Counted from the first letter of the stretch, positions 19,843 to 28,074 are shown. The stretch is 34,120 bases of DNA from [Clostridium] symbiosum ATCC 14940 (GCF_000466485.1 NZ_KE992856.1:1-34120); one strand, 5' to 3'. Translations and numbers: made by a program. Notes: generated by a model not told the origin, from the letters alone.

Positions 19843-21429
19843 ATGGAACTTCGGCCTTATCAGGAGGAAGCCAGGAAAGCGGTTGAGAAAGAATGGGAGA
19901 GAGGCATCAAAAAGACTCTGCTGGTTCTTCCAACCGGCTGCGGCAAAACCATCGTGTTTGCCAAGGTGACAGAGGATCAAGTCCGGAAAGGGAACCGGAT
20001 CCTTATCCTGGCCCATAGAGGGGAGCTCCTGGAACAGGCGGCGGACAAGATCTGGAAAGCGACTGGCCTGGGCTGCGCCATGGAAAAAGCGGAGCAGTCC
20101 TGCCAGGGAAGCTGGTTCCGGGTTGTGGTGGGTTCCGTGCAGAGCCTGATGAGGGAAAAACGGCTGGGACAGTTCCCTGCCGAATACTTTAATACCATTA
20201 TTATTGACGAGGCCCACCATTGCATTTCAGACAGCTATCAAAAGGTCCTGAGGCATTTTGACGGGGCGCAGGTGTTAGGCGTGACGGCTACGCCGGATCG
20301 CGGCGACATGCGGAACCTGGGAGAGGTGTTTGACAGCCTTGCCTATGAATATACACTGCCGAAAGCAATCAGGGAAGGGTATCTCTCCCCAATTAAGGCA
20401 CTGACCATTCCCCTGCAGTTAGACTTATCCGGCGTGGCGATGCAGTCCGGTGACTTTAAGGCTGGTGACATTGCAACGGCGCTGGATCCTTATCTGTACC
20501 AGATTGCAGAAGAAATGCAGAAATACTGCAAAGAACGAAAAACGGTCGTGTTTCTTCCTCTGGTAAAGACCAGCCAGAAGTTCCGTGACATTTTAAACGA
20601 AAAAGGATTCCGTGCGGCAGAAGTGAACGGGGAGAGCAAAGACCGTGCAGAAGTTCTGGCAGCATTTGACCGGGGCGATTATAACGTCCTGTGCAATTCG
20701 ATGCTGCTGACAGAAGGCTGGGACTGCCCATCCGTGGACTGTATTGTAGTGCTGCGGCCAACGAAAGTACGGAGCCTGTACAGCCAGATGGTAGGACGAG
20801 GCACACGGCTTCACCCAGGCAAGGAACACCTTTTACTCTTAGACTTCCTCTGGCATACGGAGCGGCATGAACTGTGCCATCCGGCTGACCTGATTTGCGA
20901 CAAGAAAGAGGTAGCCCAGAGGATGACGGCAGATCTGGAAGAAGCCTGTGGCTGCCCGGTGGATATTGAAGAGGCGGAGAAAAAGGCATCTGAGGAAGTA
21001 ATTGCGGAACGGGAAGAAGCCCTGGCCAAGCAGCTTAAGGAGATGCGCACCCGGAAGAAAAAGCTGGTGGATCCGCTGCAGTTTGAAATGAGTATTCAGG
21101 CGGAAGACCTGGCCGGATACGTTCCGGCATTCGGCTGGGAATTAGCGCCGCCTTCCGATAGACAGAAGAGTACGCTGGAGAAACTGGGGATCCTTCCGGA
21201 TGAAATTGAAAGTGCGGGGAAGGCGGCCAAGATTCTGGATCGGCTGCACCTGCGCCGGGAGGAGGGACTTACCACTCCAAAGCAAATCCGCTTTTTGGAG
21301 AGTCGGGGGTTCCAGCATGTAGGGACATGGCAGTTTGAAACGGCAAAAAAAATGATAGATCGGATTGCCGCCAATGGATGGAAAATCCCGAATGGCGTTA
21401 AGCCGAACGAATATAGAGAGGGGGAGTAA
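19843..21429 (+). CDS. SF2 DEAD/DEAH-type helicase
   Basis: This 528-aa protein has the full SF2 motif set: LPTGCGKTIVF (I), LAHRGELLEQA (Ia), IIIDEAHHC (II), GVTATPDRGD (III), then a second RecA domain with LLTEGWDCP (V) and QMVGRGTRLHPGK (VI). The C-terminal 150 residues are helical with charged repeats and a WKIPNGVKPNEY end. It probably unwinds DNA at the phage origin or in recombination. It lies 3 bp after the DUF669 stop and just before the primase-helicase gene. Confidence 0.92.
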   Translation: MELRPYQEEARKAVEKEWERGIKKTLLVLPTGCGKTIVFAKVTEDQVRKGNRILILAHRGELLEQAADKIWKATGLGCAMEKAEQSCQGSWFRVVVGSVQSLMREKRLGQFPAEYFNTIIIDEAHHCISDSYQKVLRHFDGAQVLGVTATPDRGDMRNLGEVFDSLAYEYTLPKAIREGYLSPIKALTIPLQLDLSGVAMQSGDFKAGDIATALDPYLYQIAEEMQKYCKERKTVVFLPLVKTSQKFRDILNEKGFRAAEVNGESKDRAEVLAAFDRGDYNVLCNSMLLTEGWDCPSVDCIVVLRPTKVRSLYSQMVGRGTRLHPGKEHLLLLDFLWHTERHELCHPADLICDKKEVAQRMTADLEEACGCPVDIEEAEKKASEEVIAEREEALAKQLKEMRTRKKKLVDPLQFEMSIQAEDLAGYVPAFGWELAPPSDRQKSTLEKLGILPDEIESAGKAAKILDRLHLRREEGLTTPKQIRFLESRGFQHVGTWQFETAKKMIDRIAANGWKIPNGVKPNEYREGE

Positions 21430-21433
21430 GCAG

Positions 21434-23647
21434 ATGATGGACGGTAACCAGTATGACTTCTTGGAGATACTTGAATCAATTGAGCCTGCAGCGCTGGATT
21501 ACCAGGACTGGCTGAATGTGGGGATGGCCCTGCACCACGAAGGTTACAGTGTGCGGGTTTGGGATGACTGGAGCCAGAGAGATCCCAGCCGGTATCATGC
21601 AGGCGAATGTGACCGGAAGTGGAATGGGTTCCACGGTGCGGCTACTTCTCCGGTAACAGGCGGTACCCTGGTGCAGTTAGCCAGGGAACAGGGGTGGACG
21701 CCGCCGGTTGACCAGGGAACGTCACTGGATTGGGGAGATTCCATTTCTGAGGAAGGAAAGATAGTTGACAGCAACTGGGTGGAGGGAGAGGAGATTGAAC
21801 CTCCGGCCGATAACTGGGATCCGATTGCAGATTTAATCCGGTACCTGGAAACGCTGTTTGATTCTACAGAGAACGTAGGCTATGTCACTAAAAGTTTTGA
21901 AAAAGAGGGGCGCTACATGCCCACTAAAGGGAACTGGGATCGGACCGCTGGGCAGTTAATCGAGGAACTGTCCCACTGTGATGGTGATATTGGGAGTGTC
22001 CTGGGAGACTACAACCCGGAAGTTGGGGCATGGATCCGATTCAACCCATTGGACGGAAATGGCTGTAAGAATGACAATGTGACGGACTTCCGGTATGCCC
22101 TGGTGGAATCCGATTCCATGGAAATTGAAAAGCAGAATGCTATTGTTCGGGAACTGGAACTTCCGGTGGCCTGCCTGGTGCATTCCGGGAAGAAAAGCCT
22201 GCACGCGATTGTCCGTATCGACGCCGGGAACTATGCGGAATACCGGCAGCGGGTTGACTATCTGTACGATATTTGCAAGAAAAACGGGCTGAATATTGAT
22301 AAGCAGAACCGGAACCCGTCCAGGCTCTCCCGGATGCCCGGGGTGATGCGGGCCGGGCAGAAACAGTTCCTGGTAGATACCAATATCGGAAAAGAAAGTT
22401 TTACGGAATGGAAGGAATGGATCGAGAGTATCAGCGATGATCTGCCAGATCCGGAAAGCCTGGAGGAAGTCTGGGACAACCTTCCGGAGCTGTCCCCCCC
22501 TCTTATTGAAGGAGTGCTCCGTCAGGGCCATAAGATGCTGATTGCCGGCCCCTCCAAGGCGGGGAAATCCTTTGCCCTGATTGAACTTTGTATTGCCATT
22601 GCGGAGGGCCAGAAGTGGCTTTCATGGCCATGTTCACGGGGGAAAGTGATGTATGTTAACCTGGAGCTTGACCGGGCCAGCTGCCTGCACCGCTTTAAGG
22701 ACGTCTACCGGGCCCTAGGTTGGCGACCGGAGAACCTTAAAAATATAGATATCTGGAATCTGCGCGGGAAGTCACGTCCCATGGATAAATTGGCGCCGAT
22801 GCTCATCCGTCGGGCTTCCAAGAAAAACTATATTGCCATCATTATTGACCCAATCTACAAAGTCATCACCGGTGACGAAAACAGCGCAGATCAGATGGCA
22901 AATTTCTGTAATCAGTTTGACAAGGTCTGCACGGAACTGGGGGTGGCTGTTATCTACTGCCATCATCACAGCAAAGGCAGCCAGGGAGGAAAGAAGTCCA
23001 TGGACCGGGCATCCGGTTCCGGGGTTTTTGCCAGGGATCCGGACGCTATGCTGGACATGATTGAACTGGATCTGTCGGAGGATGTGCTGAAGGCCGAAGA
23101 GAATAAGGCAGTATGTGCCGCTTGCAAGCAATATCTGGATGCACATTACAAGTGGGATGACGACCTATCACAGGACGACCTGTGCAGCAGTTACCAGATG
23201 CTGAATTACTGCGAGAACAAGCTTGATGAATGGCAGTGGAAGGCACTGCAGCGCATTGTGGAGGCCGCCAAGACAAAGGCCAGGGCTGTGACGGCCTGGC
23301 GTATTGAGGGGACTTTAAGGGAGTTCCCGAAGTTCCCACCAGTGAACTTGTGGTTTGACTATCCGGTACATAAGGTGGATCAGATTGGTATCCTGAACGA
23401 CATACAACCAGATGCGGAACAGCCTCCTTGGAAGCGGGCAATGGCAAACCGAAAGCCGAAAGAACAGAAAGCGAAGGAGAGGAAAGAATCCATCAAAACG
23501 GCTTTTGAAGCCTGTGGAATTGAAGAAAAAGTGATGGTTTCTGACCTGGCCGAGTACCTTGGAGTGAGTGAAAAAACAGTTAGGAGCCGTCTGAAAGAGC
23601 ACGGCGGATTTGAAGTTGTAGAGAGCGAGGTAAGGAAAAAAACATAA
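21434..23647 (+). CDS. Phage primase-helicase
   Basis: This 737-aa multidomain protein starts at the ATG at 21434. Residues 1-70 are a PriCT-2-like segment (LDYQDWLNVGMALHHEGYSV, with WNGFHG). Residues about 110-310 look like an archaeo-eukaryotic-type primase core (LVESDSMEIEKQNAIVRELE, LVHSGKKSLHAIVRID, NPSRLSRMPGVMR). Residues about 350-560 are a RepA-like AAA_25 helicase (Walker A AGPSKAGKSFAL, Walker B IAIIIDPIYKV, then VIYCHHHSKG). The C-terminus has a helix-turn-helix (VSDLAEYLGVSEKTVRSRLK). It can start and drive replication from an adjacent origin, and repeat-bearing sequence follows directly. Confidence 0.88.
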   Translation: MMDGNQYDFLEILESIEPAALDYQDWLNVGMALHHEGYSVRVWDDWSQRDPSRYHAGECDRKWNGFHGAATSPVTGGTLVQLAREQGWTPPVDQGTSLDWGDSISEEGKIVDSNWVEGEEIEPPADNWDPIADLIRYLETLFDSTENVGYVTKSFEKEGRYMPTKGNWDRTAGQLIEELSHCDGDIGSVLGDYNPEVGAWIRFNPLDGNGCKNDNVTDFRYALVESDSMEIEKQNAIVRELELPVACLVHSGKKSLHAIVRIDAGNYAEYRQRVDYLYDICKKNGLNIDKQNRNPSRLSRMPGVMRAGQKQFLVDTNIGKESFTEWKEWIESISDDLPDPESLEEVWDNLPELSPPLIEGVLRQGHKMLIAGPSKAGKSFALIELCIAIAEGQKWLSWPCSRGKVMYVNLELDRASCLHRFKDVYRALGWRPENLKNIDIWNLRGKSRPMDKLAPMLIRRASKKNYIAIIIDPIYKVITGDENSADQMANFCNQFDKVCTELGVAVIYCHHHSKGSQGGKKSMDRASGSGVFARDPDAMLDMIELDLSEDVLKAEENKAVCAACKQYLDAHYKWDDDLSQDDLCSSYQMLNYCENKLDEWQWKALQRIVEAAKTKARAVTAWRIEGTLREFPKFPPVNLWFDYPVHKVDQIGILNDIQPDAEQPPWKRAMANRKPKEQKAKERKESIKTAFEACGIEEKVMVSDLAEYLGVSEKTVRSRLKEHGGFEVVESEVRKKT

Positions 23648-23648
23648 A

Positions 23649-23901
23649 ATTTCCCTTCTCTCCCAGGGAAGAAAAAAACAGAAATCATGTTATTTTCCTC
23701 AGGGAAAGATACATACAGGTTGCGTTATTTTCCCTAGGGAAAGAATGAAGGAAAATAACAGGTTTTGCGTTATTTTCCTTAGGGAAGAAAAAAACTATCC
23801 CCCTAAAGGGGGATAAACAAGTTATTTTCCCTGACGGTCAAAGGGGGAAAGTAGTCGTGCGTATAGCTGGCGCACGACGACTCCTTCCCCTGTCCTTTGA
23901 C
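23649..23901. other. Iteron-like repeats and hairpins: candidate phage origin
   Basis: Between the primase gene and rusA, GTTATTTTCC recurs at 23689, 23724, 23769 and 23821, and once inverted at 23750-23759. Most copies continue into CTAGGGAA, giving the palindrome TTCCCTAGGGAA. A hairpin TATCCCCCTAAAGGGGGATA lies at 23796-23815. A long imperfect inverted repeat spans 23837-23901, with a perfect inner GTCGTGCG/CGCACGAC stem. No gene fits. Position behind the primase-helicase favours an origin. Confidence 0.65.
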
Positions 23902-23962
23902 AGAAGAGTTTTTCACAAAGAATCAGTAATTTAATATTTTAATGTGTGAAAGTGGTGAGGCT

Positions 23963-24358
23963 ATGACAACTGAATTTTTTATGGCTATGCTGCCACCTAC
24001 AATGACGCATCAGGAAAAGCAGGTCAGAGTGGTAAATGGCAAGCCAGTATTTTATGAGCCGCAGGAACTGAAAGCAGTTCGGGAAAAGCTGAGGGCCCAC
24101 CTGGGAAGGCATGTTCCGGATGAGAAGTTCTCCGGGGCGGTAAGACTGACAACCTGGTGGTGCTTTCCACTAAAGGGTAATCATCAGGATGGGGAATATA
24201 AGACCAGCAAGCCGGATACGGATAATCTGGTGAAGATGTTAAAGGATGTGATGACTGATTTGAAATTTTGGTCCGATGATGCTCAGGTAGCAAGTGAAGT
24301 GATTGAAAAATACTGGGCAAGAATGCCGGGGATTTACGTGAAGGTGGAAAAAATATGA
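23963..24358 (+). CDS. rusA: RusA-type Holliday junction resolvase
   Basis: This is about 131 aa from the ATG at 23963 (GGTGAGG just upstream); an ATG at 23942 would add seven residues but lacks a ribosome-binding site. The signature KPDTDNLVKMLKDVMTDLKF followed by WSDDAQV carries the conserved Asp residues of RusA nucleases, which cut Holliday junctions made during phage replication and recombination. It overlaps the next gene by ATGA. Confidence 0.85.
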   Translation: MTTEFFMAMLPPTMTHQEKQVRVVNGKPVFYEPQELKAVREKLRAHLGRHVPDEKFSGAVRLTTWWCFPLKGNHQDGEYKTSKPDTDNLVKMLKDVMTDLKFWSDDAQVASEVIEKYWARMPGIYVKVEKI

Positions 24359-24567
24359 CCAATGCTCAGGTACAGGCTGGATTTGAGGAAGTATATAACA
24401 AGTTTTGGAACCGATATAAGAATCGAGTTCCGGGACGAGATTCTGAGGAGTGGGAACGTATGCACACGTATTCTGTGGTTTTGAAAAGGAAATATCCATT
24501 CTTAAGTCAGACGGTTGACGGGATGGTAATTGAATTGGACGAGCGGATGAGAGGGAGAGGACAATGA
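24355..24567 (+). CDS. Unknown small phage protein
   Basis: This 70-aa soluble, charged, helical protein (VQAGFEEVYNKFWNRYKNRV and WERMHTYSVVLKRKYPFL) has no recognisable motif. It overlaps rusA and the next gene by four bases each, so it is fully coupled in translation. Similar tiny proteins follow rusA in related prophages, but the role is unknown. Confidence 0.65.
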   Translation: MTNAQVQAGFEEVYNKFWNRYKNRVPGRDSEEWERMHTYSVVLKRKYPFLSQTVDGMVIELDERMRGRGQ

Positions 24568-25856
24568 CGAATTATGAGAAATACGCTGGCACGCCAGAGC
24601 GATTTGCGGAGCTGGTTATCCAGCTGGACTGTGAAGGCGGCGCCGGGGAGGAACTGACAAGGCAGTTCTGCCGGGGAGGCTGCCACAGAGAAGACGACGA
24701 TGCGGACTGCACCGATGAAAATCTGAAGAAGTGTATTATGACCTGGCTGCGAAAAGATGCAGAAGAAGCAAAACACCACCTGGAGTTGCTGGCCTGCTAC
24801 GGGTGCCGGTATAAAGATGACTGCGAAGGGCCCTTCGAGCATGGGCGGCCGATGTGTGATGAACAACATGTGGATGCAGTAGAGTTTGCAAAGAGGTTAA
24901 ATGAAGATTTGATGGAGGAAAATATGGAGAAGAAGGAAATAGAAGCACCCCAAATAGTACATGGGTATAAAGTATTTAAACATGATTGGACTTGCAGGGG
25001 GAAACAGTACACTTGCCCCGGGAGGTTTATAGAAGAAGGGAAACTTGAAGTTTGTGGTCATGGGATGCACTTTTGCCAGACCGCAAATGATTGCTTTAAT
25101 TATTACAGTTTTGACAGCAGAAACAAAGTCGCAGAAGTCATTGCCTACGGTGAAGTAGTGACAGATGGTGACAAGTCCTGTACTGACAAACTAGAAATCG
25201 TGCGTGAAATCCCCTGGGAAGAAGTGCTGCGTATCGTGAATACCGGAAAGAATTGCACTGGTCGATGCAACACCGGGGACTGGAACACCGGGGACCGCAA
25301 CACCGGGGACCGCAACACCGGGGACTGCAACACCGGGGACTGCAACACCGGGAACCGGAACACCGGTAACTGGAACACCGGTAACTGGAACACCGGGAAC
25401 CGGAACACCGGTAACTGGAACACCGGGGACTGGAACACCGGGGACTGGAACAAATCATCTTTTAATAATGGATGTTTTATGACGGAAGAACCTAAAATTA
25501 TGTTGTTCAACAAGCAATCAGAATTAACTTATAGACAGTGGATGGATTCTAGCGCAAGGTATCTGCTGAATCAGATACCTAAAAATGTTATTGAATGGGT
25601 ATATTCTAGTGATATGACGGATGAAGAAAAAGCAGCGAATCCAACATTTGAAACAACTGGGGGTTACCTGAAAGTACTTGATGAATCTGAATGTGGTCAG
25701 TTATGGTGGAACGACTTGGCTGATGACAAAAAAGCAGTCATAAAGTCCTTGCCAAATTTTGACGCGGAAATTTTTGAACAGTGTACTGGTATTATTGTCC
25801 GTTCTGTGGAGCGGAAAGAGAACAATTGGAATACGATTCAGAAGACTATATCGTAA
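24564..25856 (+). CDS. Cys-rich / DUF7666-like protein with pentapeptide repeats
   Basis: This 430-aa protein appears to be a fusion. Residues 1-115 are Cys-rich and acidic (FCRGGCHREDDDADCTDENL, CYGCRYKDDCEGPF) and may bind metal. Residues about 130-235 (GYKVFKHDWTCRGKQYTCPG, CGHGMHFCQTANDCFNYYSF) match the phage family I know as DUF7666. Residues 236-295 are twelve NTG-[DN]-[WRC] pentapeptides, then NKSSF NNGCF; pentapeptide repeats form right-handed beta-helices that can mimic DNA. The C-terminal part (residues 305-430) has IKSLPNFDAEIFEQCTGI, where members of such families often end. The last about 18 residues overlap another ORF in a different frame and may be a frameshift product. Confidence 0.75.
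   Translation: MTNYEKYAGTPERFAELVIQLDCEGGAGEELTRQFCRGGCHREDDDADCTDENLKKCIMTWLRKDAEEAKHHLELLACYGCRYKDDCEGPFEHGRPMCDEQHVDAVEFAKRLNEDLMEENMEKKEIEAPQIVHGYKVFKHDWTCRGKQYTCPGRFIEEGKLEVCGHGMHFCQTANDCFNYYSFDSRNKVAEVIAYGEVVTDGDKSCTDKLEIVREIPWEEVLRIVNTGKNCTGRCNTGDWNTGDRNTGDRNTGDCNTGDCNTGNRNTGNWNTGNWNTGNRNTGNWNTGDWNTGDWNKSSFNNGCFMTEEPKIMLFNKQSELTYRQWMDSSARYLLNQIPKNVIEWVYSSDMTDEEKAANPTFETTGGYLKVLDESECGQLWWNDLADDKKAVIKSLPNFDAEIFEQCTGIIVRSVERKENNWNTIQKTIS
25269..25448 (+). repeat. 12 x 15-bp tandem repeat (minisatellite)
   Basis: Twelve in-frame 15-bp units of the type AACACCGGGGACTGG encode NTGDW-like pentapeptides. Units differ mainly at the codons for the last two residues (GAC/AAC and TGG/CGC/CGG/TGC). 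Repeats this similar at DNA level can expand or contract by slippage. Confidence 0.9.
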
Positions 25857-25912
25857 CTTGCAATGAATGCGGAAGAAATTTCAGAGTGTGGGAAGATTTG
25901 TATGATAATTAA
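25781..25912 (+). CDS. Zinc-ribbon ORF overlapping the previous gene out of frame
   Basis: In a different frame from the 430-aa gene, the sequence encodes GTG-YWYYCPFCGAEREQLEY and then VTCNECGRNFRVWEDLYDN, a typical CPxCG...CxECG zinc ribbon of 43 residues. The first 76 bases lie inside the upstream gene. The match to a zinc ribbon is too good for chance. It could be a small overlapping gene with a weak GTG start, or the remnant of a zinc-ribbon gene whose 5' end was fused into the previous frame. Confidence 0.45.
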   Translation: MYWYYCPFCGAEREQLEYDSEDYIVTCNECGRNFRVWEDLYDN

Positions 25913-25976
25913 GTGCGATGGTAAAACCACATCAAATGTAAAAGTTAGCCGAAATTGATATTTAGGAGGAATTGAG

Positions 25977-26201
25977 ATGGTCTATGAATGTATAAAGGCT
26001 TTCTGCGTTGATAGCGTAGATGATAACGGGTTTTGCGTAGATAATGAATGTGAACAGATACAGGAAGGATCTATGTGGAAACCAGACGATTCCAAGACAA
26101 CCCTTACAGGTGCGGAGGTACGGTTAAATGATCTAACCGGAATGCGTTGGATAGAAATTTCAAATGAACGTTTAGGTAGTCATTTTAAACGGCTAAATTG
26201 A
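25977..26201 (+). CDS. Unknown small phage protein (accessory block)
   Basis: This 74-aa protein starts at an ATG behind TAGGAGGAATTGAG. It is acidic with a CxxD/CVDNEC stretch near the N-terminus and a central GSMWKPDDS turn. The pattern YECIKAFCVDSVDDNGFCVD followed by EGSMWKPD suggests a small beta-barrel, and similar proteins are common in Firmicute prophages. No function is assigned. Its stop falls inside one of the junction repeats. Confidence 0.65.
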   Translation: MVYECIKAFCVDSVDDNGFCVDNECEQIQEGSMWKPDDSKTTLTGAEVRLNDLTGMRWIEISNERLGSHFKRLN

Positions 26202-26220
26202 CATTTAGTGGAGGATAGAT

Positions 26221-26487
26221 ATGGAACATGAGTTGAAAATATATCCGAAATATTTTGAAGATGTGATTTTGGGGAAAAAGACATTTGAGATCAGAAAAAA
26301 CGATCGGAAATACTGTGTCGGTGATGTGCTGCTCCTGAAGGAGTGGGACAATATAAAATATTCCGGACAAGAAGCAAAAGCAGAAGTGATCTATTTACTA
26401 GATGACAGATTCATCGGGATTCAGCCGGGATACGTTGTTATGGGGATTGAACTGGTTACTGAGGATATAGAGGAAAGAAATTTATGA
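26221..26487 (+). CDS. DUF3850 (ASCH/PUA-like) protein
   Basis: This 88-aa protein carries the DUF3850 pattern: ELKIYPKYFEDVILGKKTFE, IRKNDRKYCVGDVLLLKEWD and GYVVMGIEL. The fold is ASCH/PUA-like and thought to bind RNA or modified nucleotides. In phages its role is not settled. It starts seven bases after GGAGG in a junction repeat and overlaps the next gene by four bases. Confidence 0.85.
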   Translation: MEHELKIYPKYFEDVILGKKTFEIRKNDRKYCVGDVLLLKEWDNIKYSGQEAKAEVIYLLDDRFIGIQPGYVVMGIELVTEDIEERNL

Positions 26488-26708
26488 GGTTTGAAATTGA
26501 AATTGAAGAACAGATAACGCGCAGAAACAGTTATTTTGTTGAAGTGGAAGACGAGGGAGAAGGAGAAATGCTTCTAAATTCGCTAGAAGACGATGTTAAT
26601 GATGCAATACATCCGGATGATATTTTATATGCAATAAAAAAACAGGGATATCAAGTGGAAACATTTATCAGAGGGGCAGAGGACGTGGAATACGAAATAG
26701 TAAATTGA
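26484..26708 (+). CDS. Unknown acidic phage protein
   Basis: This 74-aa, strongly acidic protein (EIEIEEQITRRNSYFVEVED, then DDVNDAIHPDDILYAIKKQG) has alternating strand-helix-strand character. No family is recognised. It is coupled to the DUF3850 gene by an ATGA-type overlap and ends inside a junction repeat. Confidence 0.6.
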   Translation: MRFEIEIEEQITRRNSYFVEVEDEGEGEMLLNSLEDDVNDAIHPDDILYAIKKQGYQVETFIRGAEDVEYEIVN

Positions 26709-26726
26709 CATTTTAGGAGGAAAAAA

Positions 26727-26952
26727 ATGAATAGAAAAACAAAAAAACAAGATTAAAGAAGGTGGGCTGGTTGCAGCTATGGTTATTGTTGTGCTGATTG
26801 CCTGCTATGGCCTGAGCTGGATCGTTACATGTGGAATCATTAAATTAATCACCATGTGTTTCGGTTGGACATTCAAATGGTCTATTGCCACTGGAATTTG
26901 GCTGATTATTTGCATATTGAAAAGCATCTTTAAAACAACCAATCAAAATTGA
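26727..26952 (+). pseudogene. Small membrane protein with apparent frameshift
   Basis: An ATG at 26727 follows TAGGAGGAAAAAA perfectly, but that frame ends after nine codons at TAA. In the +1 frame the DNA encodes EKQKNKIKEGGLVAAMVIVV and a clear two-segment membrane protein up to TTNQN and a stop at 26950-26952. The switch would have to occur in the A-rich stretch 26735-26747. Either one base is lost or gained, or a shorter protein starts at the ATG at 26779 (57 aa) without a good ribosome-binding site. Confidence 0.55.
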
Positions 26953-26990
26953 CAAGGAAGTATATGAGATTTTCGGAAGGAAGGTGCCAG

Positions 26991-27113
26991 ATGAGAAAGG
27001 TGCAATGGTGTGTAAAATGTAAAAAGTATCATCTTTTTGATGATGTAAACTGGAAATATAACTGGAAACAGAGAACATGGGAGTGTTTGAAAACTGAAGA
27101 TTATGAGGTTTGA
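26991..27113 (+). CDS. Small zinc-finger-like phage protein
   Basis: This 40-aa protein (MRKVQWCVKCKKYHLFDDVN, then WKYNWKQRTWECL) starts at an ATG after GGAAGGAAGGTGCCAG. It has a CxxC plus His and a further Cys, enough for one zinc site. Function unknown. It lies 9 bp before the methyltransferase gene. Confidence 0.5.
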   Translation: MRKVQWCVKCKKYHLFDDVNWKYNWKQRTWECLKTEDYEV

Positions 27114-27122
27114 GGTGATGAA

Positions 27123-27575
27123 GTGAAAAGGATTTTAGACGCTTGCTGCGGTAGTAGGATGTTTTATTTTGACAGGGAAAATCCAGAAGTGATTTACGCA
27201 GACAATCGGGAACTGGAAACGACTTTATGCGATGGGCGTACGCTACTGATAAAACCAGATGTAAAAATGGATTTTCGGAAAATGCCATATCAGAATAATA
27301 CATTTAAAGTGGTTGTGTTTGACCCACCGCACCTTATCCATGCAGGAACCGGGAGTTGGTTGGCCAGCAAGTATGGGATTCTTCCACCAGATTGGCCAGC
27401 GTATTTGAAACAAGGATTTAATGAGTGCATGAGGGTTTTGGAGCCTTATGGTCTTCTGATTTTTAAATGGAACGAAGACCAGATTAAATTGTCAGATGTT
27501 TTAAAAGTTTTCGGACAGAACCCCTTACTGGGGGACCAAAGAGGAAAAACAAGATGGCTAGTTTTCATAAAGTAA
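27123..27575 (+). CDS. Orphan class I DNA methyltransferase (DPPH motif)
   Basis: This 150-aa protein starts at a GTG behind GAGGTGATGAA. It has a compact Rossmann methyltransferase: SAM motif RILDACCGSRMFYFD at the N-terminus, acidic VIYADNRE, then catalytic-type VVVFDPPHLI (a DPP-H version of the DPPY motif for adenine or cytosine N-methylation), and LEPYGLLIFKWNED. No restriction enzyme gene is nearby, so it is an orphan enzyme that may protect phage DNA or modify it. The target-recognition region is very small. It ends inside a junction repeat. Confidence 0.8.
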   Translation: MKRILDACCGSRMFYFDRENPEVIYADNRELETTLCDGRTLLIKPDVKMDFRKMPYQNNTFKVVVFDPPHLIHAGTGSWLASKYGILPPDWPAYLKQGFNECMRVLEPYGLLIFKWNEDQIKLSDVLKVFGQNPLLGDQRGKTRWLVFIK

Positions 27576-27596
27576 ATTGACATTTGGAGGTGTAAG

Positions 27597-27791
27597 ATGC
27601 CAAAGAGGACACCAGATAACTGTAAGTATATTAAGTGTCATGGGGAGCCGGGACGAGATATCAATGGTAAGTGCATGGGGTTTAGTCGTGCCAACGATGA
27701 TGAGCCTATAGAGGTGTGCAAGCGGTGCGTGTACTGCACAGCACATAAGGAGGATTTTAATGATAGAAAGAAAATCTTGGGAAGAGTTTAG
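27597..27791 (+). CDS. Cys-rich small phage protein
   Basis: This 64-aa basic protein with seven cysteines in CKYIKCHG, GKCMGF and VCKRCVYC, in a pattern suited to metal binding, starts at an ATG behind a TTTGGAGGTGTAAG junction repeat. Its last 32 bases overlap the next gene. I do not recognise a named family. Confidence 0.6.
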   Translation: MPKRTPDNCKYIKCHGEPGRDINGKCMGFSRANDDEPIEVCKRCVYCTAHKEDFNDRKKILGRV

Positions 27792-28005
27792 AAATGCCGG
27801 TTTGTTATGGTGGATCAACATGATTTTACATACCTTTGGGTGGGCTATTACAGTTGACTTAAAAGACGGTAAAATAATTGACTGTTATCCGGCAAGAGTC
27901 AAATTCCGAGGATTTGGAGAAGAGAATAATACGGAAGGGTATCAGAAAGTTAGCCAATATATGAGAGATAATGCTGGCAAGCTATTCGAAGAGGCGGAGG
28001 ACTAA
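27760..28005 (+). CDS. Conserved-looking phage protein of unknown function
   Basis: This 81-aa protein is read from an ATG seven bases after AAGGAGG, inside the end of the previous gene. WEEFRNAGLLWWINMILHTF, GWAI and YPARVKFRGF recall a small family common in Clostridial prophages with no assigned function. Trp/Phe-rich strands suggest a small alpha/beta fold. No active-site residues stand out. Confidence 0.65.
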   Translation: MIERKSWEEFRNAGLLWWINMILHTFGWAITVDLKDGKIIDCYPARVKFRGFGEENNTEGYQKVSQYMRDNAGKLFEEAED

Positions 28006-28074
28006 ATAGATCGGAGAGAGAAAACAATAAATTGAAGATTTTACGGAGAACCGGGAGAAAGGAGAATAGTTTGA

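Noticed and set aside
25269-25448. CRISPR-like array
   Set aside because: Units are contiguous 15-bp coding repeats without spacers, and no cas genes are present.
25138-25513. Long repetitive minus-strand frames opposite the pentapeptide repeats
   Set aside because: They exist only because the 15-bp repeat is open in several frames. They lack ribosome-binding sites and oppose a well-supported gene.
26735-26748. Programmed -1 frameshift at the A-rich heptamer
   Set aside because: The membrane-protein frame is +1, so a -1 slip would not reach it.
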